Source of the DNA: Actinomucor elegans
Taxonomy: Eukaryota > Mucoromycota > Mucoromycetes > Mucorales > Mucoraceae
Direction: 5' to 3'
Assembly: GCA_026027325.1 (NCBI GenBank)
Contig: JAMSLZ010000019.1
Span: 478,118 to 542,117 of the forward strand
Length of the DNA stretch: 64,000 nucleotides
Below are positions 12,648 through 21,120 of the stretch, piece by piece. The notes beneath the pieces are model-generated. The model saw nothing but the letters and a program-made list of their open reading frames with translations, had not been told where the DNA came from and searched no databases. How positions within the stretch are numbered: position 1 is the stretch's first letter; each line of letters opens with the position of its first letter. Both the position numbers and the translations under genes were made by a program.

Positions 12648-12854
12648 GGAAAATATACATGCTATTCATATACCTATGTATCTTTAAAAAATATTCGTAA
12701 AATTTATAATCATATATATATATATAAAACAAAAAAAAATTACAAAATCTTTTTTATTTTTTAAGTCATGTGACATCATGATACGTATCCCTTAAGTTTA
12801 AAGGTTATCTAACCCAGCATGATATTCATCAATTATTTCTCTATCATTAAATGC
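12648..12854 (+). repeat. A-half long terminal inverted repeat, left arm
   Basis: Inverted copy of 14247-14452, differing by one T in a T run. It covers the last 17 codons and the stop of the transposase gene. Confidence 0.93.
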
Positions 12855-14201
12855 GTCTTCCCATATCCAACTATTGTAGCTATCATCATAATTTTTCCAT
12901 TTAATAAAATATTTTGTTCTTTTTTTATATTTTCTATGATTTAATATTTTTTCTATTTCATATGAATCATTTTCTATGTATTCTATATTTTCGTCAATTA
13001 TCATTTCACTTTTATTTAGCATATCATTAATAAATGAGTTTTGTTTATTTCTCATATTAATGACTCTACAATATTCAAAAGTTTCAGTAAATGCATCTTC
13101 ATTATGATTTTTGTTACTTGGATAATTAAATTTATCTTGTATCCATAATCCATAATAATCTTTAATTGGAATATTTTGAAGCTCAACAAATTTTTGGATG
13201 TTACTTAATAATAATGCCATTTTTAACTGTAAATTATATATTCTTATATTATCAATTTTAAGAACTTTATTACTATTATCAAATCTTTGGAATTTATCAC
13301 CTAATCGTCCAAATTTATTTTCAATGATGCTTCTAAAACTTCCAAAAGTATTATTGAATTCAATTTCATTATCACTTAACTTAATTCCTTTTTTTTTTCT
13401 AAATGGAAATATAAAATTATCGTTATTGATTTTATCATTTCCATATTTACTACAATTCTCTAAGAAGTCTTCTATAAATAAATTATAACCTCCATCAACT
13501 GCTATACAATCATTTTCATTTAATTTATTTTCTAGTTTCATTGCTAAAAACATTTTACCATCATTATATTTTTTACATGGTAAACTATCTGATACATAAA
13601 TAGCTATTTCATTAACATCAATTATTACTTGGGTTCTAAATCCTGATTTTTTAAATTTATATGAATACATATCTTTACTTTTAATTTTCAAATCTGTATA
13701 GTTAACTCTACTATCATGTCCATCCAAAAGTAAAGTAACATGCTTAAAATGCTCAGGATTAAGTCTATTAGCATAATATATTCTTAATAAAATTGTGCTA
13801 AACATATTTTCTAATAGTTTATTACATGTTTTATGTAGCTCATTTAAGTTTACATCCCAGAAACTTTTATATATTTCATGAAATGATGAATAGGGTATGT
13901 AATCATTCATTTCTCTTATGCTTTTACCTGTAATTAAGTGATATATTATTAGTAATCCTTTTTCAATATCTCTATATGGAGTTTTATATTTATAATTTAC
14001 AAATATATTATTTAAAAAGAAAAATATAGGTATTATGCCTAATTTGTTTTGTAATTCAACCTTAATTTCTTCAATATTTTTTACATCTTTTAGTTCTGTT
14101 CTATGTTTATACTCATCTTCTTTTATTTTCCATTCCTCATCTAAAAAATTCCAGTAACTATGTTTTATTTTATTTAATTCTTCGTATATAAGTTTATCCA
14201 T
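12798..14201 (-). CDS. DDE transposase with C-terminal chromodomain (element A, copy 1)
   Basis: Intact 467-aa transposase. Three acidic residues with family spacing: D150 in LLLDGHDSR, D226 in AVDGGY, and E284 in GSFRSIIENKFG. The SFRSxIE..F block and the GFRTQV strand match the IS5/PIF-Harbinger type (DDE_Tnp_4-like) fold. The last ~55 residues are a chromodomain (SYEIEKILNHRKYKKRTKYF, then WKNYDDSYNSWIWEDAF), with the aromatic positions expected for methyl-lysine binding. This suggests targeting to marked chromatin, which is inferred. The start ATG lies just outside the right A inverted repeat. The stop lies inside the left repeat. Extremely AT-rich codon use. The protein is identical to that at 24578-25981. 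Confidence 0.93.
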   Translation of the reverse strand: MDKLIYEELNKIKHSYWNFLDEEWKIKEDEYKHRTELKDVKNIEEIKVELQNKLGIIPIFFFLNNIFVNYKYKTPYRDIEKGLLIIYHLITGKSIREMNDYIPYSSFHEIYKSFWDVNLNELHKTCNKLLENMFSTILLRIYYANRLNPEHFKHVTLLLDGHDSRVNYTDLKIKSKDMYSYKFKKSGFRTQVIIDVNEIAIYVSDSLPCKKYNDGKMFLAMKLENKLNENDCIAVDGGYNLFIEDFLENCSKYGNDKINNDNFIFPFRKKKGIKLSDNEIEFNNTFGSFRSIIENKFGRLGDKFQRFDNSNKVLKIDNIRIYNLQLKMALLLSNIQKFVELQNIPIKDYYGLWIQDKFNYPSNKNHNEDAFTETFEYCRVINMRNKQNSFINDMLNKSEMIIDENIEYIENDSYEIEKILNHRKYKKRTKYFIKWKNYDDSYNSWIWEDAFNDREIIDEYHAGLDNL

Positions 14202-14246
14202 TTTATGTTTTTTATATATGTTTTTTTCAATTTTTATTTCATTTTA

Positions 14247-14452
14247 GCATTTAATGATAGAGAAATAATTGATGAATATCATGCTGGGTTAGATAACCTT
14301 TAAACTTAAGGGATACGTATCATGATGTCACATGACTTAAAAAATAAAAAAGATTTTGTAATTTTTTTTTGTTTTATATATATATATATGATTATAAATT
14401 TTACGAATATTTTTAAAGATACATAGGTATATGAATAGCATGTATATTTTCC
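14247..14452 (-). repeat. A-half long terminal inverted repeat, right arm
   Basis: Inverted copy of 12648-12854. It carries a silent duplicate of the 3' coding end of the transposase (FNDREIIDEYHAGLDNL in reverse) upstream of the gene. Confidence 0.93.
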
Positions 14453-14492
14453 TTATAATAATAACAGTCAAATTTACTGTAATACTTATTAA
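14453..14492. other. 40-bp A/B linker, imperfect palindrome
   Basis: Identical between the A and B halves in both AB copies. Its centre reads ACAGTCAAATTTACTGT, almost palindromic, and its flanks are also roughly inverted. May be a binding site or hairpin. Confidence 0.75.
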
Positions 14493-14694
14493 GGAGAACA
14501 TGTTTGTGCATTTAAGCATAAAAATTTAACAATTTACATAGATTTCATGAATTATATAAATGTTAGGGTTAATTTTAAAATCACGTGATTGTTAAAATGC
14601 CCCTAAATTTATGAATTTCATTTTTTTCAGCTTTTTTTTAGAATACCAAGACATTTTTAGAAATCACATGATATGATAGCTATAAAACATACTA
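14493..14694 (+). repeat. B-half terminal inverted repeat, inner arm
   Basis: 202 bp beginning GGAGAACATGTTTGTGC, inverted copy of 15510-15711. Contains palindromic ATCACGTGATT. Confidence 0.93.
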
Positions 14695-14816
14695 ATTCAT
14701 TTTACTATCATTATATGTTTAATGGATAGGGATGTATTATATTAAGAGTCTCGTATTTTATTATTAATTAAATAAAAGGATTCAAAAAATTATTTATATT
14801 AAAATATATATTGACT

Positions 14817-15401
14817 TTATTTAATATTTAATTTATTAAATATATTAATAGCATCATCATAATTTATATCCTCATCTTTTATCTCGTTATTTATTTTAAT
14901 AAAACCTGTTTTAATTGTAAAATTTATATATATCTTACCATTACTAATATTTATAGATGGTGAAAATAATGATGGATAAATAGAAAAACATTTATTTTTA
15001 ATATCATCAATACTTAAATTTTGATTATTTTCTATATTTTTAAATTTGGATATATTAGTTAATACCAAATACATAATTTTTGTATTTTCTTTTGAATTCG
15101 ATTCTATTAAAGGATTTAATAATTCTACATTCATAATTTTATTTCTTCTACAATACATATTTATTTCATTTATTAAAACATTTATAAAACTTTCAAAATC
15201 AATATGTTCATTACTAGTAATGTCTAAATCTATCTTTATTTTATATGGTTTTTTTTCAATCCATAATTGACTATCTTCAAATGCAATCTTTGTATCAATT
15301 ATGAAATTATGACCATTATACAATACATTGTATTTGTCATCCTTAAATTTCTCTATTAAAAAAGCATTTTTATCATATTCTGTTAATGTTATTACAGGCA
15401 T
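14817..15401 (-). CDS. Unknown 194-aa protein of element B
   Basis: Intact ORF of the B half. I do not recognise it. Starts MPVITLTEYDKNAF. It has a KIKIDLDI strand with a DxD pattern around residue 55, then a helix FINVLINEINMYC, an MYLVLTNISKF strand and an IYINFTIKTGF strand: a compact alpha/beta protein. A primase- or nuclease-like fold is possible from the DxD strand alone, which is weak evidence. It is kept inside long inverted repeats in both AB copies; copy 2 is split by element C. Very AT-rich, like its partner transposase. The role is presumably in mobility or maintenance of the AB unit, by association only. Confidence 0.75.
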   Translation of the reverse strand: MPVITLTEYDKNAFLIEKFKDDKYNVLYNGHNFIIDTKIAFEDSQLWIEKKPYKIKIDLDITSNEHIDFESFINVLINEINMYCRRNKIMNVELLNPLIESNSKENTKIMYLVLTNISKFKNIENNQNLSIDDIKNKCFSIYPSLFSPSINISNGKIYINFTIKTGFIKINNEIKDEDINYDDAINIFNKLNIK

Positions 15402-15509
15402 ATTTATTTTAATGTATGTTTTTCAATTTATGTTAAATAAATTAAAATTGGAAATATAAGAGTAATCTAGTTTTTATACATATATTAATTGGATGACATT
15501 GTTGTTATA

Positions 15510-15711
15510 TAGTATGTTTTATAGCTATCATATCATGTGATTTCTAAAAATGTCTTGGTATTCTAAAAAAAAGCTGAAAAAAATGAAATTCATAAATTTA
15601 GGGGCATTTTAACAATCACGTGATTTTAAAATTAACCCTAACATTTATATAATTCATGAAATCTATGTAAATTGTTAAATTTTTATGCTTAAATGCACAA
15701 ACATGTTCTCC
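15510..15711 (-). repeat. B-half terminal inverted repeat, outer arm
   Basis: Inverted copy of 14493-14694; forms the right end of the AB unit, followed by the ATT duplication. Confidence 0.93.
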
Positions 15712-15714
15712 ATT

Positions 15715-16459
15715 GATTGTGTCTGATATAGTGTTGGTAAGTCTGTAGCAATAGCGAGTTTCATTCAAGAATCTAATCATTACTTTAGGAAAAGATGATT
15801 AAAATATACTATTATACAAGCTCGTGGGCCATTCTTCTAAAGGTTAGTTCAAATATAGTCTTGAAATATTGTTTCATCAACGATAACTGACATTATTTAT
15901 ACAGTTATTTGCTTAATTCATTTACCTGTTACTTGCCAGTGGGACATAAATTATTTTATACTTGTATGACAATAAGGTAAGTTAAATACTGTTCGTGTGT
16001 GATAGAAAGCTGGTTATTGTACATTCAGCTATTGAAGGCTAGTGTGTATTAGAGTAATATCTGTTGAAGTTATATATTATATAAATAAAAAAAATAGCAA
16101 TTAAATTATTATCTGAATAACCAAAATGACTATAATATTATTAGTAGTGTATTGTGAATATATGATAGAAAACTAATAATAATATTGATTATAAATCATC
16201 AATATGGAGGGATTAATCCATACTATTATTGACTGGAAACCACTACTATTATACAATTTACCCATAATAATATTGAAGGAAAACCCCTAATACTATAGTA
16301 TTTACCCATAATATTATCGAATAAGAGTCACTAATATTATCAACCGCCGAAAAAACACTGCCTAGAAATTGACAATAATTATTAGCAGAACTATAGTCGA
16401 TTTTACCCCTAATATTATCAACTTTTGGGCAAAAAACCGACAATATTTTCGCCATAGTG
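15715..16459. other. CACTA-1 right subterminal region
   Basis: No gene. From about 16100 to the end are many short repeats of the kind TTACCCATAATATTAT, ACCCCTAATATTAT and CCACTACTATTAT, the expected layout of CACTA subterminal binding sites, ending in the inverted repeat at 16440-16459. Confidence 0.7.
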
Positions 16460-16462
16460 GTC

Positions 16463-16689
16463 TTGCTCGAGGTCTCAAATACATCCGTTCACATGTACGA
16501 GGTTCGATAGCACATGATTTTGTGCTTCAAGGTTTCTTGACTCTTGAACAGGTGAAGGTACTTTTGGCTGGTGGTTCCCTGGAGGATGTCCCCAACGAAG
16601 ATGACGCTATGTCAGAAGGTGATGACATTGCTTCTTCTCTTGGATCTATGCCCTTAACTGGTGGTGGTGAACCAGTTAACATTGAATAA
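16463..16689 (+). CDS. LINE ORF1, C-terminal part
   Basis: Continuation of the ORF1 cut at 5989 by CACTA-1. Begins ARGLKYIRSHVRG and runs to an acidic Ser/Gly-rich tail ending VNIE. The final codon overlaps the next ORF: the stop and the ORF2 start share bases as TAATG. This is the same organisation as LINEs that use termination-reinitiation to translate ORF2. Higher GC than the inserted elements, like the rest of the LINE. Confidence 0.78.
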
Positions 16690-16958
16690 TGAGTGAGTCA
16701 CTGGATGACCGCTCTTATGAAACCCATTCCGCTCCTTTTACTCCTTGCGCCAACTCTCTCTCCTTAACCATATGGAACGCTAATGGTATGGCTCGTCAAG
16801 CCATTTCTACAGTTACCGATTACCTCTATGACTCTTCACTCATTTTTATTACCGAAACCTGGCTTCTCCCTCCTTTACGATTCCCTACCAGCTGGCAACA
16901 ATTCCATACTTATGGTGAAAAAGTCGCTGGTTCTTATAGAGGTAAGATGGGTATTACA
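16689..16958 (+). CDS. LINE ORF2, endonuclease N-terminus (truncated)
   Basis: Start of ORF2 of the second LINE. LTIWNANGM and IFITETWL are the first two motifs of the apurinic-type (EEP) endonuclease, with the metal-binding Asn and Glu. After about 90 codons the frame stops: the next 17 bases (ATGACCAACGATATGCC, 16959-16975 region) match the C-terminal end of the other LINE at about 4219-4235. The middle of ORF2 has therefore been deleted, and a solo LTR then joins directly. Not functional. Confidence 0.82.
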
Positions 16959-16974
16959 TGACCAACGATATGCC

Positions 16975-17398
16975 TGTTGTAAACATGACTTGTTCAGTGT
17001 CCGTCACCAATCAGGTCAATGTTCGACAATGCTTATACTCAGCTTGTGCTTTGACAGCTTTGTAACGTCGGTTAAGAGATATATATGGAAATCAATGCTT
17101 AGTGCAACTAACCTTCATAAACTATCTATCACCGAATATAAAGTCGTACTAGAATGGGTTACTATAAATCCTTGTTAACTCCATGAGCGCAGTCTTTGAC
17201 TAACTCAATCGTCTATAATATCAAGTTAAATCCGAACTTCAATTTTGTATAAATAGCTCATCATTTTAATGCTTTAATAAATCAATTCGTTTTATCAGTC
17301 TGGTTATTTCTACAGTCTTTATTATATTCGATATAACATAAATGAACAGTTGATTCCTTACTATTATGTCGATGCAAAATAGTAGGTGGAATACAACA
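16975..17398 (+). repeat. LTR of a retroelement (424 bp)
   Basis: Begins TGTTGTAAACATGACTTG and ends GTGGAATACAACA, so it has TG...CA ends within a short inverted repeat TGTTGTA/TACAACA. Parts of the same sequence occur inverted at 32436-32797 and as tails at 20385-20449 and 31222-31255. No duplication flanks it: the left side is LINE, the right side a tyrosine recombinase, so the site has recombined. Confidence 0.8.
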
Positions 17399-18007
17399 GT
17401 GGCATTCTTACGTCCTTCGAATTTACAGCGAATCCCTCTCAACTCTATTAGTATCAATCCATCATCCGGTATTCTCTCGTTTGTAGTTGTGGCTCCCAAG
17501 GAACGTAGACAACAGGTCCGAATCGTCAAACCTTTTACTGTTCATCCGCACCCGAATAAGCGAATTTGTCCAGTTCATTATTTGCAGAGCATTCTATCAC
17601 ACTCGTCCTACCATCAGCGTGATGGTAACTATCTTTTCATCAAGCAGTACCAACCTTCCGAACCGGTTCGTCCATCTACTATAAGCTCCTGGCTCCGCCG
17701 TTTAATTAAGCTTAGTACCAATGAACCTCGTGTCTCCGTCCGTTCTCACAAACTTGGTTCGTCTCAAGCTCTTCGTCAAGGTATTTCGGTTGAGGATATT
17801 GTCACTCTGGGTAATTGGAGGTCCAGCGAAACCTTCCATAATCACCATAGAAGGGAACGCATGTCCATGGTCGACTTTACAACAGCCGTTCTTAACACAG
17901 CAAGCGCCACGGTACAAATCACTAACATCCCAGAGTTTGACACTGAAGAAGACAATGATGATGCACAAGAAGTACTTCCGGATGTCTCTGCGGTAAAAAT
18001 TAAATAA
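17399..18007 (+). pseudogene. Tyrosine recombinase (integrase-like) fragment
   Basis: Catalytic half of a tyrosine recombinase of the kind found in Crypton/DIRS-like elements and related fungal genes. FLRPSNLQRI holds the first catalytic Arg. RSHKLGSSQALRQGISVEDIVTLGNW matches the HxxR...GNW block, but the position of the second Arg is Gly, and in SETFHNHHRRERM the nucleophile Tyr position is His. Both replacements would abolish recombination, provided that the alignment is right. The N-terminus is lost: the frame runs out of the preceding LTR, so the apparent MSMQNSRWNT start is LTR-derived. The C-terminal tail is acidic. Confidence 0.8.
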
Positions 18008-18240
18008 AAGCGAGTGAATCAGTTAGAACCGTTTTATGGGGTTTTATTGATTCAAAGTGAGTTAAGTTTTTTCTATCTAGCTTGTATCTCTTGTATTTAT
18101 ACTTCAAAGGAAATGGTCTCTTAGTAACAATCAAAGGTCTTTTTAATCTATGTTCATTCTTCATTAATTGTATTTTCAGCGGTGATTCAAAACTCCCTCT
18201 TTTGATGGATAGTTATTAAATGAATGCCGTCTTTTTAATA
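18008..18240. other. Intergenic, no gene seen
   Basis: Trailer of the recombinase fragment and AT-rich DNA up to a Tc1/mariner end fragment. No coding signal. Confidence 0.6.
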
Positions 18241-18242
18241 TA

Positions 18243-18297
18243 CTGTATGCGAAAAGAGGGTTTCAATGTTTTCCAATTTTGAATATTTCATCATATA
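18243..18297 (+). mobile_element. End fragment of the 22-kb Tc1/mariner family
   Basis: 55 bp nearly identical to the left end of the element at 21961 (CTGTATGCGAAAA..GGGTTT). It is cut off where the next mariner inserted. Confidence 0.85.
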
Positions 18298-18485
18298 CAG
18301 TGGGTGGAAAAATGGTTCGGGTGTTTTCCAAAATTTTACAAAAAAAGGAATATACAGGGAACTACGAATCCTATCAACGCCAAACTAGCTTTATTAGAAA
18401 GCACAAACTATTATTAATATATTTTCTTAATTTTGTACTGATTGGATAACTGAGTTTGTATATATCAGAGAGTAAAAATATAAGG

Positions 18486-18510
18486 TACACCCGAACCATT
18501 TTTCAGGGTC
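18486..18510 (-). repeat. Inner mariner binding repeat, left
   Basis: CACCCGAACCATTTTTCAGG, inverted copy of 19737-19759 and similar to the outer end; probable inner transposase-binding site. Confidence 0.85.
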
Positions 18511-18687
18511 AAGCTTAGAAATCGAAACTTCTAGAAATCTCAGGATAAAAAGGCCCCAATGGATTACTAATTAATATTTGTGATTAATAATCACTATGTT
18601 GCGTCTCAAATTTAAAAAAAAGTATAAAAAGAAGCGTTTTTGCTGAGAGATAAGCTCACCAATTTTCAATTTTTTCATTTTTCAACT

Positions 18688-19722
18688 ATGACACGCTGCA
18701 TTCCCAAAGATACTCAAAACAACATCAAAAACTTGTTGGAATCTGGCTATTCTTACTCCCAAATCATGAAGCGTATCCCTGGAGTCAAAAAAACTACGAT
18801 CAATAGTTATAAACGCAAGTGGTTTCCAGATATGAAGCCATTGCCATCTGGTCGTCATGCCATTGTAAATGCTACAAGTCGCAATTACATTCGCAGGAAG
18901 TTTATACTTGGAACTTTTAAAACTTTCAAGGATGTAGAAAGGCATCTTGATGATCTGGGAATGAAAATAAGCTACTCTGGATACTTGAAGTTGCTCAGAT
19001 CGATGCATTTCCAAGCCGAGATTAAAAAAAAAACCTTTCCTTAGCAAAAAGCACATGGTTCGAAGGTTAAACTGGGCCAAAGCCCATAGAAGTTGGACTA
19101 GCGATGACTGGAGGCGAATGGTTTTCTCCGACGAGACCAAGATCAATGTTTGGGGCTCCGACAGCTGCAAGTATTTCTGGAGAAGACCTGATGATAAGCT
19201 CCAGTTCCATCATTTGGATCTTACTGTGAAGCATGGTGGTGGAAGCTTAATGATGTGAGGATGCATCACTTACGATGGTCCTGGATATGCCTGCCAGATA
19301 TTTGATGGTACTATGAAGAAGGAGGACTACATCCATATCCTAGAGACAATTTTAAAGGATGCCATGGAGTGGTATGGATATGACCCAAAGAAGTCTACTT
19401 CCCCAACAAAACAAGGACCCAAAGCATACTGCCAAGGCTACAAAGCATCAATGGTTCAAGGACCGGTGGTTTTAACCTTGATTGGACATATAGTCGGCCA
19501 CCCCAAAGCCCTAATTTAAACCCAATCGAGCATGTTTTGCATCACCTAAAGCTCAAACTTAGCGCTTGTCCGGATAGGGCCAAAGGAGTCCATAATTTGT
19601 GGGAAAGAGTTAAAAAAGAATGGGATACTTTTACAAAAGAGGATTGCCGAAATTATATTTATAGTATGCCAAAAAGAATCGAAGCAGTTATTAAAGCAAA
19701 ATGTGGATATACTAAGTACTAG
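18688..19722 (+). pseudogene. Tc1/mariner transposase, multiply disrupted
   Basis: ATG at 18688 (MTRCIPKDTQNNIKNLLESG) opens a helix-turn-helix paired-type DNA-binding region. A frameshift in an A run near 19030 moves the frame. FSDETKINVWGS holds the first catalytic Asp. A TGA at 19256-19258 replaces the Trp expected after MM. The segment of the second Asp (about 19400-19450) is frameshifted and appears as QQNKDPKHTA, with Asn for Asp. SPNLNPIEHV keeps the third acidic residue (Glu). The end, PKRIEAVIKAKCGYTKY, is the normal C-terminus. At least three disabling changes, so the element could move only with outside help. Confidence 0.9.
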
Positions 19723-19736
19723 CTATGATTAGCATC

Positions 19737-19759
19737 GACCCTGAAAAATGGTTCGGGTG
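19737..19759 (+). repeat. Inner mariner binding repeat, right
   Basis: CCTGAAAAATGGTTCGGGTG, partner of 18486-18510, about 190 bp from the right end. Confidence 0.85.
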
Positions 19760-19949
19760 CATACTATTTTTTTAATCTCAATTTAAATAAACCTCCGCTA
19801 ATATAGGGCTATCATATTCCGACATACAATTGATATTGACTTCAGCTTTCTAACAAAGTTAGTTTTACATTGATCAGATTAGTAGTTCTTGTTTTATTCC
19901 AGATTATATAAAATTTTGGAAAACACCCGAACCATTTTTCCACCCACTG

Positions 19950-20005
19950 TATTTATGTTTTCTACTAATATATATATTAAATTCATATAAAAAAAGATAT
20001 CCCTC
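19950..20005 (-). mobile_element. Truncated module of element E family
   Basis: 56 bp matching, in reverse, the first bases of the E module (GAGGGATATC..., 34999 and 37008). It is cut at its inner side by the mariner. Next to it, 20006-20033 matches in reverse a coding stretch of the telomere-proximal gene near 53750-53780, hinting at a lost paralogue of that gene. Confidence 0.75.
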
Positions 20006-20033
20006 ATAGCCTGTGAATATAAGCGTGTATACA

Positions 20034-20384
20034 ACATTATTCTAATGTTTATTCACAATTCAAAATCAAGTCTTCTTTATATACATTTCATCAGAGCTTA
20101 ATAGTGTAGCATTCAATATCTATCAGCACGCATGGCCGTACAACGGAGTCCAATCCCAGCAGCCACTAATAAACCTTTCAACCACGCATTGTTGTAATTG
20201 TATAACCCACGCGTTATTCGATATTCAGGTCTTATCTTTTGAGATACACTCGATACTACTCGATATAGTATGATGCCGCGTGTTTCTTGTAAGGATTATT
20301 GGCTAATAGTTCTAAGGATGACACATCGCTTGTATTTATGCAGGCCTCGTTAATCTGATTGGGTTATCAGATAGAGTCCGTGTA
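20034..20384. other. Intergenic, no gene seen
   Basis: Moderate-GC sequence with CGATACTACTCGATATAGTA-type short palindromes, possibly LTR-derived. No ORF of substance. Confidence 0.5.
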
Positions 20385-20449
20385 TGACATAAATGAACAG
20401 TTGATTCCTTACTATTATGTCGATGCAAGATAGTAGGTGGAATACAACA
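20385..20449 (+). repeat. LTR 3' tail fragment
   Basis: Matches the last 65 bases of the LTR at 16975-17398, ending GTGGAATACAACA. Confidence 0.85.
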
Positions 20450-20476
20450 TGTAGCCATCTTTACCTTTGTCAATTA

Positions 20477-20530
20477 TCCTAGTCTTAACCCTAGTCTTAA
20501 CCCTAGTCTTAACCCTAGTCTTAACCCTTA
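20477..20530 (-). repeat. Degenerate telomeric repeat CCCTAGTCTTAA
   Basis: Four tandem copies of a 12-base unit made of one telomeric hexamer and one variant, on the C-rich strand, i.e. opposite in orientation to the chromosome-end repeat. Confidence 0.85.
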
Positions 20531-20619
20531 GTCATATTACTACTCAAATAAACTTACCTTTACTACTTACACTTGTCGATATTCTGTCCACGCCTTGTAT
20601 AGCCAGTACCTGACAACCC

Positions 20620-21080
20620 CATTCATTACAGATGATATTATTTATTTCTTTATTTAGAGGATTGTTCTAATATTCTAAAATTTTAAAATAATAATAAGGT
20701 GAAATATCTCATCGTAATCAATATTTCATAATTTTTTTTTCTTCAAAAAAATTAATTAAAAAAAGCATGACTAAGTTTTTGGTAACTTAATCATAGGGAG
20801 GATAAATATAATAATTTTATTGTTTTTTAATTCCAAAAATTAACATTAAATCCAAATGTATATATAATTTCATATTTACAGAATCATTCCTCTTAATATG
20901 TCTTTATATTTTTTGTTTACAATATTTCTATATCTTCGTCCATAAATTATTTTTAATATAAGAGTTATTCAATTATAAAAGTTTTAATATGTATAACTAT
21001 TCCTATTATTTTAAAATAATAATTTAAATAAAAACTAATAATTGTATAGAATTTATTTGTTTAAGGAACTAATGAATAGT
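20620..21080. other. AT-rich DNA, possibly a diverged D-type module
   Basis: Contains AAGCATGACTAAGTTTTTGG followed by TAACTTAATCAT, resembling the AAGCACGTCGTAAGTTTTTT stretch of the D module in the same context of A and T runs. Ends could not be placed. Confidence 0.35.
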
Positions 21081-21120
21081 CTGCATTGGTGACGGACACT
21101 GAACAAGTCATGTTTACAAC
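21081..21120 (-). repeat. LTR 5' head fragment, inverted
   Basis: About 40 bases matching the reverse complement of the LTR start (GGACACTGAACAAGTCATGT, then TTACAACA). Confidence 0.8.

Larger units (their letters stand above)
12648..15711 (-). mobile_element. Composite chromodomain transposon AB, copy 1
   Basis: A 3064-bp unit flanked by ATT (12645-12647, 15712-15714). Half A (12648-14452) has 206-bp inverted repeats and encodes the chromodomain transposase. Half B (14493-15711) has different 202-bp inverted repeats and encodes an unknown 194-aa protein. A 40-bp linker joins them. Neither half has its own target duplication; only the pair does. Copy 2 (24428-29835) has the same linker and order and an independent AAT duplication, so the pair moves as one. 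Outer ends are GGAAAATATAC and GGAGAACATG. Confidence 0.92.
5993..16459 (-). mobile_element. CACTA (EnSpm) transposon 1
   Basis: A 10.5-kb element bounded by perfect inverted ends CACTATGGCGAAAATATTGT and flanked by GTC on both sides (5990-5992, 16460-16462). CACTA ends, a 3-bp duplication and a tnp2-type transposase define the superfamily. It has two divergent spliced genes (7630-10603 minus, 11009-12091 plus) and long AT-rich subterminal regions. Composite AB1 is inserted at 12648-15711, in the non-coding right part, so both genes are untouched. Element genes look intact. Confidence 0.93.
18298..19949 (+). mobile_element. Tc1/mariner element (1652 bp)
   Basis: Inverted ends CAGTGGGTGGAAAAATGG with TA on each side. 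A second inverted pair of the core AAAAATGGTTCGGGTG lies about 190 bp inside each end (18486-18510, 19737-19759), the IR/DR arrangement of Tc1-type elements such as Sleeping Beauty. It encodes a dead transposase. Confidence 0.93.

Noticed and set aside
12798..14201. PiggyBac transposase
   Set aside because: Target duplications are 3 bp and not TTAA, and the core reads DGHDSR/DGGY/FRSxIE, which fits the IS5/Harbinger type.
12648..14452. Element A as an independent insertion next to B
   Set aside because: No 3-bp duplication matches across A alone (ATT against TTA) or B alone (TAA against ATT), whereas the pair matches in both copies.
5993..16459. CACTA-1 as a 9-bp CCACTATGG target duplication
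   Set aside because: That word is inverted, not direct, at the two ends and is part of the terminal repeat; the direct duplication outside it is GTC.
17366..17398. MSMQNSRWNT as the true recombinase start
   Set aside because: These residues are encoded by the LTR end, which occurs at other places without the recombinase.
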